DNA of 64,000 nt from Thozetella sp. PMI_491 (Eukaryota > Ascomycota > Sordariomycetes > Chaetosphaeriales > Chaetosphaeriaceae): NCBI GenBank assembly GCA_021432635.1, contig MU270017.1:1490566-1554565 (forward strand), read 5' to 3'. A program made the position numbers and the translations under genes. Shown here piece after piece: positions 45,842-56,750 of this stretch. Under the pieces are notes generated by a model. That model worked only from the letters and a program-made list of their open reading frames with translations. It was not told the DNA's origin and did not search any database. Numbering within the stretch: position 1 is the stretch's first letter; each line of letters opens with the position of its first letter.

Positions 45842-46899
45842 ATGTCGTCATACGAATGGAAAGGTTACGAGACGGAGCCTACGTATCGAAACAATGACTA
45901 TGACAGGCAAATGCGGGAACGGGGACCAGGCAAGCAGCACGTATATCGACGGGAAGGAGGGAACCGAGCATTTGAGCATCGTCTACGGGAACCGGATTAC
46001 GAACATAAGCTCTATCGAGAGGAACGAGAAAGTACAGGACAACACGACGGCGGCTCCAGTGAGATTTCCTGGGTTGTTCCCCTTGTCATTAGCACCGTGG
46101 TTGCCGGAGGGTTGGGAATTCCCAACCTAAGCATAGCAGGAGTGGCCTTCGCCTCGCAGCCTCAGCCTTATATGTAACCGCCACGGCGGCTACAACAGCG
46201 ACTGTCGCCGCCGGAGCAACAGCAGGCGTTGCAGGAACGGGGTATCTCGCCGTCCAGGGAGGCCGTCTTGTCCTCACAGCCGCCCGACCCGGTCTGATCG
46301 GGTCCATACGCGCCGCCAATATGGTTGCGAGGGATATCCGCTCCGGAGTTGCGTCGACCGCCGGTGGCGCTATACGAAGAGCTGGGAGGGTGCAACAAGC
46401 TGTGTCTCAGGGGGCTTCCGAGGCTTTGAGCGCGGGGACTGCCGCTGGAGGGATAATAGTCAACTTGGGTGCGGAAGGCGCGGCCCAGCTGGCAGGCGTC
46501 TATCCCGATTTCCCTGCCCTTTTCAACCGTGCTGTGCAGGGACGAGCGCAGAGGGAAGTACCCGTGCGGATTCTCATTAGAGACTCGGCATCGTTTGGGG
46601 ACGAAGGTTCCTTGATTGTCGACATCGTCGATGGCGCGCCTCTTGTTGTGGCGGACGGGGTCGAGGCCGAGGGAGACTTGGTCGAGCTGCACTTAATGAC
46701 GCCAGCTCTCGGCCACGAAGCCCCAGCTGTCGAAGGTAGTGAAAGCACGGTAGGGCAGAGTGTGAAAGGGCACGGCGGTGCTAGATCCGAGGTTGATTTC
46801 GAGCAAGATATCGTTGATGCTGTCCTGGAACCCGATCCGGACTTGGCGGATGTTGACTGGGCTTCAGAGGTTGTCTCTTTCCAGACCACGAATTCCTAG
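45842..46899 (+). CDS. Orphan protein with charged N-terminus and Ala/Gly-rich hydrophobic centre
   Basis: Proposed two-exon gene, 45842-46058 and 46160-46899, encoding 318 residues. Donor GTGAGA is strong; acceptor CTCGCAG was chosen because it restores frame, but nearby AGs (46166 or 46198 region) also fit. The N-terminus is very rich in Arg, Glu and Tyr. The middle (about residues 73-160) is an Ala/Gly/Thr/Val-rich hydrophobic stretch (ATAATTATVAAGATAGVAG) that could insert in a membrane. The C-terminal 140 residues are acidic and end in ADVDWASEVVSFQTTNS. I do not recognise the family. It lies 450 bases before a multi-pass membrane protein in the same direction. Confidence 0.5.
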
Positions 46900-47348
46900 C
46901 TACAACAGCTCATTTTTGGGTGAAGGCTATTTGGGCCAGTCACGTACGGCTAGGATCGCAGTCGCTTGTCAGAACCTGTAGCGCTGAGGCTCACGCCACT
47001 CAGAGCCAATGCGGACCCAAGTGTTCGGGCTAAAATGTCAGCTGTAAGCCACAGCGCTTACTGCAGGTACACTGAGCCAAACACGGCAAATAAACAAATC
47101 TGCATCCAGCTGATACTGTAAGGATCGCGCCTATGTCTCAGCCTTGTGAAGCTTCATTACATAGAAACGCGCCGCGCGTCTGGGTAAGCGCTGGACTTCC
47201 GCCAGCTGAGGAAGTTTCGGACTTGGCCTAACTATAAACCTAGGCATGCAGCCCGATTGCGTTGTCGGGGAATGGCGATCACAGATGTTAGGTGGTCGAA
47301 TAGTCTCTCAAAATCAGCCTGCACTCGTTCTCTGGAACAAAGATCAAC
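46900..47348. other. Intergenic region
   Basis: About 450 bases between two same-strand orphan genes, presumably the promoter of the second. Nothing else recognised. Confidence 0.5.
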
Positions 47349-48404
47349 ATGAAAGGCCTACGGATGCTGCTCACTACGTCTCTATGTCGTGCAGCCACGA
47401 CCCTTGCCCCAGTCCCGCCTCATTTTCAGCAGTGGTTTCCCAACTTTGGGGATGCATTCGACGAAATTATGCAGCAGAATTGCAGCCTTGAGTACCAAGA
47501 ATATCTACAAGGTGCCTCGCCGCTGTGCCCAGACAACAGCCACCCGAGGTGCGTGGCGGGTCGAGTCGTGGACTGCGTCCTGGAAGCGACGACCGAGTCA
47601 CGCAAGGCCAACATGGCCGCTGGTGCCGTCCTTCTCGGCGTCATGCCCACCACGCTCGTCTTCGCTAGCCCAAGCACCCTTGAGACTGGCCTCTTGGCGA
47701 TGCGTCGCCCGATACTCGCGCTTCTCGTTGGCGCCGGCTCCCCGGCGATCTCCCCCTTGCACAGCTTGAAGTACCGCAAAGTACAAGACATGCTGGACCC
47801 ACCGGCCTTGCCTGTACCTGGTTGTGTCTCGACCCTACTCGTCCCTGTCCAGTACCTCGTAGCGATCGGCGCGACCGCGAATATAATCCACACAACCCTC
47901 CAACTCTGCGCCTACATCGTGTGCAGTTTCGCACCAGAGGTGTCGTACCTGCCGGCTCTCTGGGCCATCCTTTCTGTGCCCCTGCACATGGCCGGCGCCT
48001 TAGGAGTTTTTCTTTGCATCGAGATGAAGTCAAATGGCGAGAAAATCTCCTGGCTGAAGCGGTTTGCCGGTGAATTCAGGCCACGGCCACGCCTTCACCC
48101 ACCCAAAGTTATTATCAGTCTTCTTCCAGAATCATGGTGGTTTATTATCGCGTCTTGGCTTACCTCTGTGGGGGTGCTGCTGTACATATTCTTTGGAACG
48201 CTGGTGTTCTCCAGTGTCCTGTTTATTAGCACTCAGGACGCTGCGTATGTCGCTTTCCGGTATCTAGGTTCCACAATCGGGTGCCGCATCGTGCTGAGGA
48301 GTGAACTCAACAGGATGAAAGGAGAAGTCGAATTCGTCCAGGAGGATGATACGTGCTGGTCATGGAAGGGCCGTCATGCGACGATGTATTTCTTTCCCAA
48401 GTGA
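47349..48404 (+). CDS. Multi-pass membrane protein of unknown function
   Basis: Single exon, 351 residues. I see about six or seven hydrophobic helices (GAVLLGVMPTTLVFA, PILALLVGAGSPAI, VPVQYLVAIGATANIIHT, CAYIVCSF, ALWAILSVPLHMAGALGVF, WWFIIASWLTSVGVLLYIFFGTLVFSSVLF). A Cys-bearing lumenal N-terminal part (QQNCSLEYQEYL, CPDNSHPRCVAGRVVDC) precedes them. The C-terminus is cytosolic-looking and charged. The pattern resembles lineage-specific fungal integral membrane proteins often found near other orphan genes. I cannot name a function. The start codon is the first ATG after an upstream stop and gives a plausible hydrophobic beginning. Confidence 0.65.
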   Translation: MKGLRMLLTTSLCRAATTLAPVPPHFQQWFPNFGDAFDEIMQQNCSLEYQEYLQGASPLCPDNSHPRCVAGRVVDCVLEATTESRKANMAAGAVLLGVMPTTLVFASPSTLETGLLAMRRPILALLVGAGSPAISPLHSLKYRKVQDMLDPPALPVPGCVSTLLVPVQYLVAIGATANIIHTTLQLCAYIVCSFAPEVSYLPALWAILSVPLHMAGALGVFLCIEMKSNGEKISWLKRFAGEFRPRPRLHPPKVIISLLPESWWFIIASWLTSVGVLLYIFFGTLVFSSVLFISTQDAAYVAFRYLGSTIGCRIVLRSELNRMKGEVEFVQEDDTCWSWKGRHATMYFFPK

Positions 48405-51400
48405 TCAGGTTCCTGGCGTTTCTCACACAAAAAAAAAGCTTGGAGTTAACGCGTTTGGTTGAGAGCCAGCTGAGATAGCTAATAGGTTAACGGCGCTCGT
48501 ATGAAGGAATGAGAGCAGCTAGGCATCCGTGCCTATACGAATAACTACATAGCTATCATAAAAGTTGACCGCTAACTTGTCACAGCACGAGCCACTACTA
48601 CTTCCCCAATCCCCCTGACGACCACCTTTGTATCCACATCCTTTGTATATATAAGCGAGCAAGCCTAGTAACGGCCAAAGGAAGGACCTCTTCACTTCCT
48701 TTGTGCAGCAACAAGAAGTCAAATCCTGACAAACTTGCCATGTTCAAAGGAACAACGGCAGCTGCCACGGTTAACCAAACGGCGCCCCTCCAGCCGGCTG
48801 ATGTTACCGTGGCCTTCCTCACAAACTGTCCGAAGTCTTACACCCACCAGCTTGAGTTAATTGTTACCAGAGCTAATTAAGGTTGTGCTTGAAATCTCCA
48901 TTAAGGTCGTGCCTGATTTGACTGCTGCACTCGCTCCTGCAGGAGCAACATGGTGCGCCCGTACGCGCCTAGATCTTTCGCTCTTTTACATTGCTTCCCA
49001 AGTATTACACCGAAACCTAACCTTTGCGGTAGGTGGCTATACTAATCAGAAAAGATCGGGGCGTCCGAACCGGTGGCAACTGGTGGCTTGAGAATGGCTC
49101 GAGGACCTCCAGGCTCCGGCTCAGTACATATTCGGGCCGACAGTGCAAGTTGCTTACTGAGGACTGAATGGATATTCCAGCATGCCACTCTGTATTCCCT
49201 ATTATGTCATTTCTCCCCTCTTCGAGGTTACTGGAGTGTTCCACTGCAACTAGCTCGGAGCTAGCCGCAACAAGAACTCAAGTCCACTGCTTACACAACC
49301 TGTCACCATCATCACTGCTGTTACGTCTGACACGTAGGAAAAGAGACAGGAGAGACCTCTCGTATGCGATAATCTCATGGCCGCTATCCCATTGCACCGC
49401 GGAAGGCGGTCTTGCCCCAGCGCACGATTCAATCGGTTCAACCCAAAGGGGGTCAAACCCGAAATGCTCACGCAGGAGATCGTGCAAAGGTCTCACTACG
49501 GCATGAGCCGAGCCTATAAGTTACCTTAGTAGTAGCCATGCCTAGCAAATTTATGTCCAAAAGGGGAACCCAGACGAGTCCGTATAGTACTAGGGAGGAT
49601 CCGCGGCCATCATGCCTTCACGTCTCGAATAGGATAACATTCACCGAATAATAATCCACACCGCGACCATGCGCTAGGCTGCATGCGTGGCAGCATCCAC
49701 TCAGATACCACGGTTGAATTTCTGCCCGCAAAACGCGATGGAGACAGCTGCCGGCACTTTTGCGCGACTTGTCTCCCCATCTGTGCATAGGTCATACCTT
49801 GCCGAGTTGACCTCGGACAAGACAAAGCTGTATGCACCGGCTGTTGAATATAGGATGTGCATCACTAATGCCAGCATTATCCATTTCTGTGAGAGCATTG
49901 TTTCGTACAACGAGGCTAGATACTGTGTTGTATCCGGAGAGTCCGAGGTAGCGTTTCTCCTTGCTACCGGTCCTTCTTCCGTGGCGCTATGCTGTGCCGG
50001 CTGCCGGCTGATAGTTGTCGATCTGCGAGACGATGAGGCCGAGATTGGCAGATCGCGGGCAGCGGGACTAGTATACAGCAGCGTATTCGCTCCTCAGAGC
50101 GGAGCACGCCGGAGAGGGCCCCACGCGTGCTGGGAAATACGAGGGAACAGAAAACAGGCACTTGTCGTCTCGGCCGCTGCTTCGCGCGCCGGAAGGATGC
50201 TCTCCTGGCCGATTGCAGCATTCGGTCCTGAGACCGTAATTGTGATCTGGCTGCCATCGAGCCCCTTCGCCTTCGCACAGGGCTAAGGCTCTTGTCGGAC
50301 CGAGGTCTGGGGTCTCCACTCCAAAGGCACCTGAGGCCATCCCGAAGTAGCTAGGGCGGCTGGAGCACGGTATATTAAGTCGTACTGATATTATGCACTG
50401 GTTTGGATGCGGTAAAAGGTCCTCGTCTGTGCCCCCATAGCATAGCGCAGGAACACAGCGGACAAAGTTGGCGGGATCCAAGACTACGACGCTGGTGCGC
50501 GGCGCCAATTTTCTACGGCGCAAATGGGCTAAGTCGTGAATCATGAATAGACGGTGCATCCGATCCGATTAGGACAAAAACGTACCACTCCGGCAACCGT
50601 TGGCCACGCGCGGTACGGCGGTACGGAGGGGGGGGGGCACGAGGCGGACCAAATTCGCCGCTGCTTATGAGGTCAGCGCACGTCGGTGGCGTGAGCGCGA
50701 CGCAGAGACGCGGATGAGGCCAAAATTGAAGGGCAGCAGGCGCCCAGTATTGCCTGTCCTTTTCTGTTTGGGGCTTTCGCCGGACTGGCCTCGGCACATG
50801 CATGGCGCACCTGTGCAATTACCACACCAGGCAAAACGGCCTGCGCGAGGCTTTCTGTATCGACTCGCGTGTGCCCCTCCCCCCCTCCGCCGTTGCAGAA
50901 GCTGGGTCGGTGTCTTCAAACGTTGCGGCTCCCAGGCTCCCGAGGTATGTAGACCGTGTGGCATTAGTCGAGCGGCCGCTCAAGCGAATCGCTAAGATCG
51001 CTAAGGTCACGTTGGGCTATGCGAGCAATTACTCCCAATCTTCTTGGCCTATAGTTCGCTTATTAGGGCATCCGATTCAATGGCGTCTTGGGGGACGCAG
51101 TGCAACGCAGCAGCCGCTAGAACACCCTGCAGCACTCCATCCCCAGATCCTGCCGAGTGGAAAATGATCCACGAGTGCCACCTTGTTTCAATATTCCCCC
51201 TCCAAACCCCTCCAATCAGGCAAAGTGCCGCTCCCCAGTGGCCTTGGCGCCACACCCCCTAGCCAAATCCCCCTGGACTAGCCCTCGCCAAGGGTTCTCT
51301 AAGCCGCACGTGCATAGTCGGGACTAGGGCTAGGTACCTTTGGTAGACGGTATCAAGGGTATCTACCAATCGACTGCCTCCCGGAAACCCCTCGCAATTC

Positions 51401-52246
51401 TACTACAAGCCCTCCCCGAAAGAGCCTGTCAGTCAGGTACATGGCTACCGAGGAGGGGCGTGGCCACGGACAAGAGACCTTATCAGATCTTTTGCGCCTC
51501 GTATGCCCGACGCCCTGGCTCTTTTATGGCGTGCGGCCGCTGCCTATCACCAGGCTTCCAGCCTCGGACTTGTGTACCAACCCGTGTGCCACCTACTCCA
51601 CGCGGTTTGCACTTGTTATCTGGAGGCGTGGTAGAAACAAGGTTCTTACTGCGGTAACGATGCCGATGTGTGAACCGGGGGCGTTGGTCCTCAGCAATTA
51701 TCCCTATCCAGCCTTCCCTTCCCAGGGCATGTGGACTGCACCAGCCAACCGCCGCCCCTTGCCACAGTCGCGCTGGGCCTCAATAGTCGTGTGGGTTCCG
51801 TCCTTCTAGAACTCACGCTACGAGAGCCTTCCATGCGTGGAAGGGGGATCGACTGTGCGGATATCCCAATGGGATGCCCGAGGGGTAGTATTCTCGACAA
51901 GGACCATGCATACTAGGTTGGCTATCAGAGTAGTATGGGCAGAGCCCGGTGCGGTGAGGTGGATCGAGAGACCGAGGCGGTGGGGCCTGTATCCTGGGCT
52001 CAACGGGTCAGGTAGGATGAGGCAACAGCTGAGGCGACGCCTTGCCCTAGGGCGGCGGTAATATAAGATACCTCCCGATCCCCACGATCTCGTCACAGAT
52101 AGTTTGTCTGCCAGGCCAGCCCTCGTTCACACAAGTCTGACAGCCCCCGCCTCTAAGCTGAAGCAGACATCACTCCTTAGTCTCTGCCCATACACTCTTT
52201 TGCCTCTCCGCAGCGCTGCCCCTCGGCTGAGCAGGACCTGATCATC
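48405..52246. other. Long gene-poor region upstream of GH71
   Basis: About 3.8 kb, the longest gap in the window. It holds only chance-like open frames; the best (49687-50286, plus strand, 199 codons) starts with GTG and shows no domain, and I do not call it. A G10 tract occurs near 50630. The last few hundred bases, with TATAAGA around 52062-52068, are probably the GH71 promoter. Confidence 0.45.
52062..52068 (+). promoter_or_regulatory. Candidate TATA box of the GH71 gene
   Basis: TATAAGA lies about 185 bases before the start codon and is followed by a pyrimidine-rich leader. Position fits a gene with a long 5' leader, but the call rests on sequence alone. Confidence 0.35.
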
Positions 52247-53881
52247 ATGAAGCTCAACTACCTCTACGGTCTGCTGACCGCCGCCCTGGGCATCTCCCAA
52301 GCCCAGGCCAAGGCCGTCTTTGCCCACTTCATGGTCGGCAACGTGCCCGCCTTCAGCGTCGCCGACTGGGAGGCCGACATCGCGCTCGCCCAGGCCGCTT
52401 CGATCGATGCCTTCGTCCTCAACGTCGCCGCCACCGACTCGAACAACGCGGCCTCCGTCGACAAGGCCTTCCAGGCCGCCACCAACAAGAACTTCAAGCT
52501 GTTCTTCTCGTTCGACTACGCCGCCCAGGGCCCCTGGGACCAGCAGGCCGTCATCAACCTGATCAACGGCTACGCCAGCAAGACGCCCTACTGGAAGGAG
52601 GGCGGCAAGCCCTTCGTGTCCACCTTCGAGGGAGGCGCTCAGTGGACCCAATGGAGCGCCATCAAGGCCGCCACCAACTGCTTTTTGGTCCCCGAGTGGA
52701 GCAGCCTCGGCGCACAAGGTGCTGTCAACACCGGCGTTGTCGACGGCCTGTTCAGCTGGGACGCCTGGCCGACCGGCGCCACGGACATGGGCACCTCGGG
52801 GGACTCGACCTACCGCCAGGCATTGGGCACCTCCCGACCCTACATGATGCCCGTCTCGCCGTGGTTCTACACCAACCTGCCCACCTGGACCAAGAACTGG
52901 CTGTGGCGCGGCGATGATCTCTGGTACGACCGCTGGCAGCAGGTGCTCACGCTCCAGCCCGAGTACGTCGAGATCATCAGCTGGAACGACTTCGGCGAGT
53001 CGCACTACATCGGCCCTCTCCACGACAGCGAGTTCGATCTCTTCACCTACGGCGGCGCCCCCTACAACTACGTCAAGGACATGCCCCACGACGGCTGGCG
53101 CCAGTTCCTTCCCTACATCATCAGCCAGTACAAGACCGGCGCGGCTACCGTCAGCGCCGAGGGCCTGACGGCGTGGTACCGCCGCAACCCGGCCACGGCC
53201 TGCGCGACCGGCGGCACCACCGGCAACTCGGGCCCCAACGGCCAGTCGACCACCACGCCGTACAGCATCGTCCAGGACAAGGTCTTCTTCTCGGCGCTCC
53301 TCGCCTCGAGCGGCGCCACCGTCACTGTATCCATCGGCGGCAACTCGCAGGCCGCCTCGTGGGAGAACACTCCCTCCGGCGGCGCCGGCATCTACCACGG
53401 CAGCGCTCCCTTCAACGGCCGCACTGGCGACGTCGTCGTCACTGTCTCCCGCGGAACCACTCAGGTCGCCAAGCTCACGGGCGCTTCCATCACCACCACA
53501 TGCACCAACAACATCGAGAACTGGAACGCCTGGGTCGGCAGCACCGGCGGTACCTCGTCGGGCGGCGGCAGCGGCGGTAGCGGCGGCAGCGGCGGCAGCG
53601 GCAGCGGCAGCTACTGTGTCGCTGGTAAGGAGAAGTCCGACCCCAACATGTCCGGTCTCTGCGGCTACACTTGCGCGTACAACTACTGCCCGTCCGATGT
53701 CTGCACCTGCACTCAGTACTCCACCACGGCGAACCCCGAGCCAGCCATCACCGGCGGGAAGGGATACCCCCTCGTCGGCCTGGGATGCGCCTACGCCGGT
53801 CTGTGCTCTTACAGCTGTGACCACACGTACTGCCCTTCGACGGCCTGCTCGTCGGACCCCGCCGGCGCTGTTGGCTGCTAG
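52247..53881 (+). CDS. Secreted GH71 alpha-1,3-glucanase (mutanase) with C-terminal cysteine repeats
   Basis: Single exon, 544 residues. GH71 enzymes cleave alpha-1,3-glucan of fungal cell walls. Signal peptide about 1-21, then KAVFAHFMVGNVPAFSVADWEADI, FSFDYAAQGPW, YVEIISWNDFGESHYIGPLHDSE and PHDGWRQFLPY mark the catalytic domain to about residue 310. A beta-rich domain (about 330-430) ends before a Gly/Ser linker (GGGSGGSGGSGGSGSGS). The last 85 residues hold two similar Cys-rich units, GLCGYTCAYNYCPSDVC and GLCSYSCDHTYCPSTAC, possibly wall- or glucan-binding. Codon use is strongly biased to C-ending codons, suggesting high expression; this bias also leaves a long antisense frame open. Confidence 0.94.
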   Translation: MKLNYLYGLLTAALGISQAQAKAVFAHFMVGNVPAFSVADWEADIALAQAASIDAFVLNVAATDSNNAASVDKAFQAATNKNFKLFFSFDYAAQGPWDQQAVINLINGYASKTPYWKEGGKPFVSTFEGGAQWTQWSAIKAATNCFLVPEWSSLGAQGAVNTGVVDGLFSWDAWPTGATDMGTSGDSTYRQALGTSRPYMMPVSPWFYTNLPTWTKNWLWRGDDLWYDRWQQVLTLQPEYVEIISWNDFGESHYIGPLHDSEFDLFTYGGAPYNYVKDMPHDGWRQFLPYIISQYKTGAATVSAEGLTAWYRRNPATACATGGTTGNSGPNGQSTTTPYSIVQDKVFFSALLASSGATVTVSIGGNSQAASWENTPSGGAGIYHGSAPFNGRTGDVVVTVSRGTTQVAKLTGASITTTCTNNIENWNAWVGSTGGTSSGGGSGGSGGSGGSGSGSYCVAGKEKSDPNMSGLCGYTCAYNYCPSDVCTCTQYSTTANPEPAITGGKGYPLVGLGCAYAGLCSYSCDHTYCPSTACSSDPAGAVGC

Positions 53882-54114
53882 AGAGAGAAGAAAAGTCGTG
53901 ATGCACTTCTTTCCCTCTCTACACTTTCTTCATGTATATACTTTTCATTCCATGTCATATAGATTCACTTATCGTACAAATCTCGACTCCTGCAGGAGTC
54001 TGTAAATACACGCTGCATGATGAGCATATACTCCCGATTGTACCGAGATACCTGTTCTTCCGCTGCTACTTGGCCACGTAATCTTTCGAAACTCGGTGAA
54101 GGTCTAGTCCTGTA

Positions 54115-55514
54115 CTAGGTCTGCACACCCGAGACCTTGGATGCATAGTGCCATGGGAGCAAACCCTCGAGATGTGACTTTTCTGGCAGGAAGTCGAGCA
54201 CATGACCTGCACTGATGATCGGGCCGAAGGCGCGACGAGTAGCGAGCCTGGCCCCCCCGGTCCACGGGATGTACCATCGATCCAGCCACCAATCCTTCCA
54301 TGTCTGCCAAGTCTGGTTACGAGTTGTGGCTCCAGACAGCGAGGTGGCCCGTATAACCTCTTCATATTGTGCCGACTGATAAGCCTCGAAAACCTTCTCC
54401 ACCTCCGCTCCCTCGACCGGCTGCCCAATCCATTCATCTAACAACCCCCGCAGCAGGTTCGTGAGTACCACGACGTCCTGCACGCCGACGTTCCAGCCCT
54501 GACCCATGTTGGGCGTCATCTTGTGGGCGGCGTCGCCGACCAGGACAATCCGACCCCAGGAAAACCTCTTGAGCACCCCTTCGTGGATGTCTGACAGCAC
54601 GCTCCATTCCCGCGCGTTGTAGACATCTTTCAAGCGCAGGGTCTTGATCACGTAGGTGTCACCCCATCTCTTGACGAACTGGTCTTGACCGTCGTCGCCA
54701 TACCTTGTCGTCTCTCTTGTCGGGGTTTCGAGCTTGTCGTAGACGAGAAACCAAATCTTATCCTTGCCCCCGAACATCTGCGATGCGAAATTGGGACTGT
54801 GCGAGTCCCACGTCTCGCCTGCCTCGAATCCCTGCAGCGTGCGAGACGTGTTTCCAAAGAGACAGCGAAAGTGCGCTGTGTACGGCCTCTCTTCGTTGAT
54901 GGGCGCGTCTGGCGACTCTTGCAGCGCCAGCTGGCCCATCAGCATGCGAGTCTGGCTGTGTATGCCGTCGGCCCCGATCACAATACTTCCCTCTTCGGTC
55001 GTGCCATCCGAGCACCTCACAATAACCCCGTCTGGGGTTGTCTCGATATTTTCCATTTTCTTGTTCGTGAGGAGCCTTGCTTTTATGGGTTCCGGAAGAG
55101 ATTCGTATAGAACCCGGAACAGGTCGGGTCGGTGAAGATACATCCAGCCAATCCCGTGACTGCCACGGAGCATCAACAACCTGTTCGGTCTTGTTGGCTA
55201 AGGGAGTAGCAGGCTCACTTTTCTTCTGCCCACTGCACTTGATAGAGGGTGTTGTAGTGATAACCATTTCGCGTCACGACGTTTGTGTGATCGAAGCCGA
55301 TCGAGACGGCACGAACCTTGTCCAAGAGGCCGAGCTGATCGAGCACCCTCAAGCTGTGGGGAAAGAGCACTATTCCTGCCCCATGAGCGGCGACGATTGA
55401 ATCCCTCTTCTCAAGCATGACGAAGTCGATGCCGGCCTGGTGCAGAATGTGGGCGGCCATGAGACCTACCGGTCCGCCCCCGACGAGGACGACCCGGAAG
55501 CGCGAGCCCGCCAT
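54115..55514 (-). CDS. FAD-dependent monooxygenase (PaxM/salicylate-hydroxylase-like)
   Basis: Two exons on the minus strand, 55514-55219 and 55159-54115, encode 446 residues. The 59-nt intron (GTGAGC...GGCAG) joins VQWAEEN to HGIGWMYLHRPD. Class A flavin monooxygenases hydroxylate or epoxidise aromatic and terpenoid substrates with NAD(P)H. The FAD motifs are all present: GGGPVGLMAAHIL near the N-terminus, IGADGIHSQTR (about 160) and GDAAHKMTPNMGQGWNVG (about 300). A hydrophobic C-terminal part is usual for meroterpenoid or indole-diterpene-type enzymes. It is divergent from the Dabb gene. Substrate unknown; family certain. Confidence 0.92.
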
Positions 55515-56178
55515 CTTATCCGATCAGTTGTTTCCCTCTCTATCTTCGCCTCGCGAGTTCTTAAATCTTGCGTGGGAGGTTGATTGGCATAAAGAGTCGG
55601 TGTTTTCCATGAGTCTGAGACAAGGGCTATGGGGCTATGCATCCTACCGTTGCCCAGACCGCTACGGTCAAGACAGTGCGGTGCTGGCCGGCATCATGGA
55701 ATGGAGAAATGACGCCATTTCGCAGGCAGACCTTACAGTCCCAGAACTCCCGTTCGCATTCGTCTGGATCTGTTGCTGGGCTCCAATGCAACTGAGCGTA
55801 TTTCAAGTCCCCCATTGGATTTATTACGACGCTCGGTTGCTATCCTCCGTACGGGCCACTGTGAGCCATCTAGACCACTGCGAGCCACGCAGACCACTTT
55901 TAGCCAATAGGACACCTCCTTGAGGTACTACTTATAGCTATCTTACATTTTCTTGTGCCGATCAAAGAACTCCAGGCGCCGTCGTCCTGTATTGTACGGT
56001 TCAGGTTAGCGCTTGGAGTGTGTGTTCCGCAAGCTAGCGCCGAGCGCCCGCCCGACGCGGTCTCATTTTAGCGCGTAGCCTCGGAGCGCCGACGTGTCTG
56101 CCCGGCAGCCGCTCCGCAATTTCAAAGTTTTGACCAGAACAACCACCGTGTGTCTTGGACACAGACTCTATCCAGCTG
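55515..56178. promoter_or_regulatory. Divergent promoter region of the monooxygenase and Dabb genes
   Basis: About 660 bases between divergently transcribed genes. It contains a small cluster of degenerate 18-19-bp units (55850-55913, for example CACTGTGAGCCATCTAGAC and CACTGCGAGCCACGCAGAC) that resemble the minisatellite units near 17.7 kb. Confidence 0.5.
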
Positions 56179-56750
56179 ATGGACCGCTCTATTATGCGCA
56201 GTCCCCGTAACATTGCGGCGACTGTTTTTGTTTTCCTCGCACTCTTTTCAATCATCACCTTCATTCGGTCCTTCGGCGGCTCGCCCTTGGCCGCACCCAT
56301 GACCGCGATGAGCGTCACCCACACCGTCCTCTTCCAGTTCAAGGCTGCCGCCAAGTCCGACGATGTCACCGCTGTGAGTGACTGGTAAAAATTGTGGACA
56401 AGCGGAAGAATGCTGAGACAGTGTTCACAGGCTTGCGCTCGCTTCCTGGCGCTGAAGCAGGATTGTATTCACCCAACGACTCAAACACCGTACATCTTGT
56501 CCCTGAAAGGGGGGAAGGACAACTCCATTGAAGGCCTCCAGGTACCACCTCCGCCACCTGCTCCCATCCCGTCATGTTCACTGACTTGCAATAGAATGGA
56601 GTAACCCATGGGTTTGTGGTCGAGTTTGCCTCGGCCGATGACAGGGACTACTACGTCGGGGCCGACCCTGCCCATAAGGCATTTGTCAAGAGCATCGGGG
56701 ACATTGTCGATAAGGCCATCGTGGTTGATTTTACGAACGGAGTGTATTAA
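56179..56750 (+). CDS. Membrane-anchored Dabb (stress-responsive A/B barrel) protein
   Basis: Three exons, 56179-56373, 56431-56541 and 56595-56750, encode 153 residues. Introns are GTGAGT...TTCACAG and GTACCA...CAATAG, both phase 0. The N-terminus holds a signal-anchor helix (NIAATVFVFLALFSIITFIRSF, about 10-32). It is followed by one Dabb domain: SVTHTVLFQFKAAAK, FLALKQDCI, YILSLKGGKDNSIEGL, VTHGFVVEFAS and DRDYYVGADPAHKAFVKSI. Dabb proteins form dimeric barrels; some act as cyclases in polyketide pathways, while others are stress induced. The conserved His of VTHTVLF and the YVGADPAH loop are present. Small size hid it in open-frame scans. Confidence 0.85.

Noticed and set aside
49687-50286. 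199-codon plus-strand frame in the 48.4-52.2 kb gap
   Set aside because: Begins with GTG, has no conserved motif and overlaps similar frames on the other strand.
52127-53824. 565-codon open frame antisense to the GH71 glucanase
   Set aside because: It is open because the sense gene uses C-ending codons almost exclusively. The translation is Gly/Val/Ala/Arg-rich without motifs, while the sense protein is a clear GH71 enzyme.
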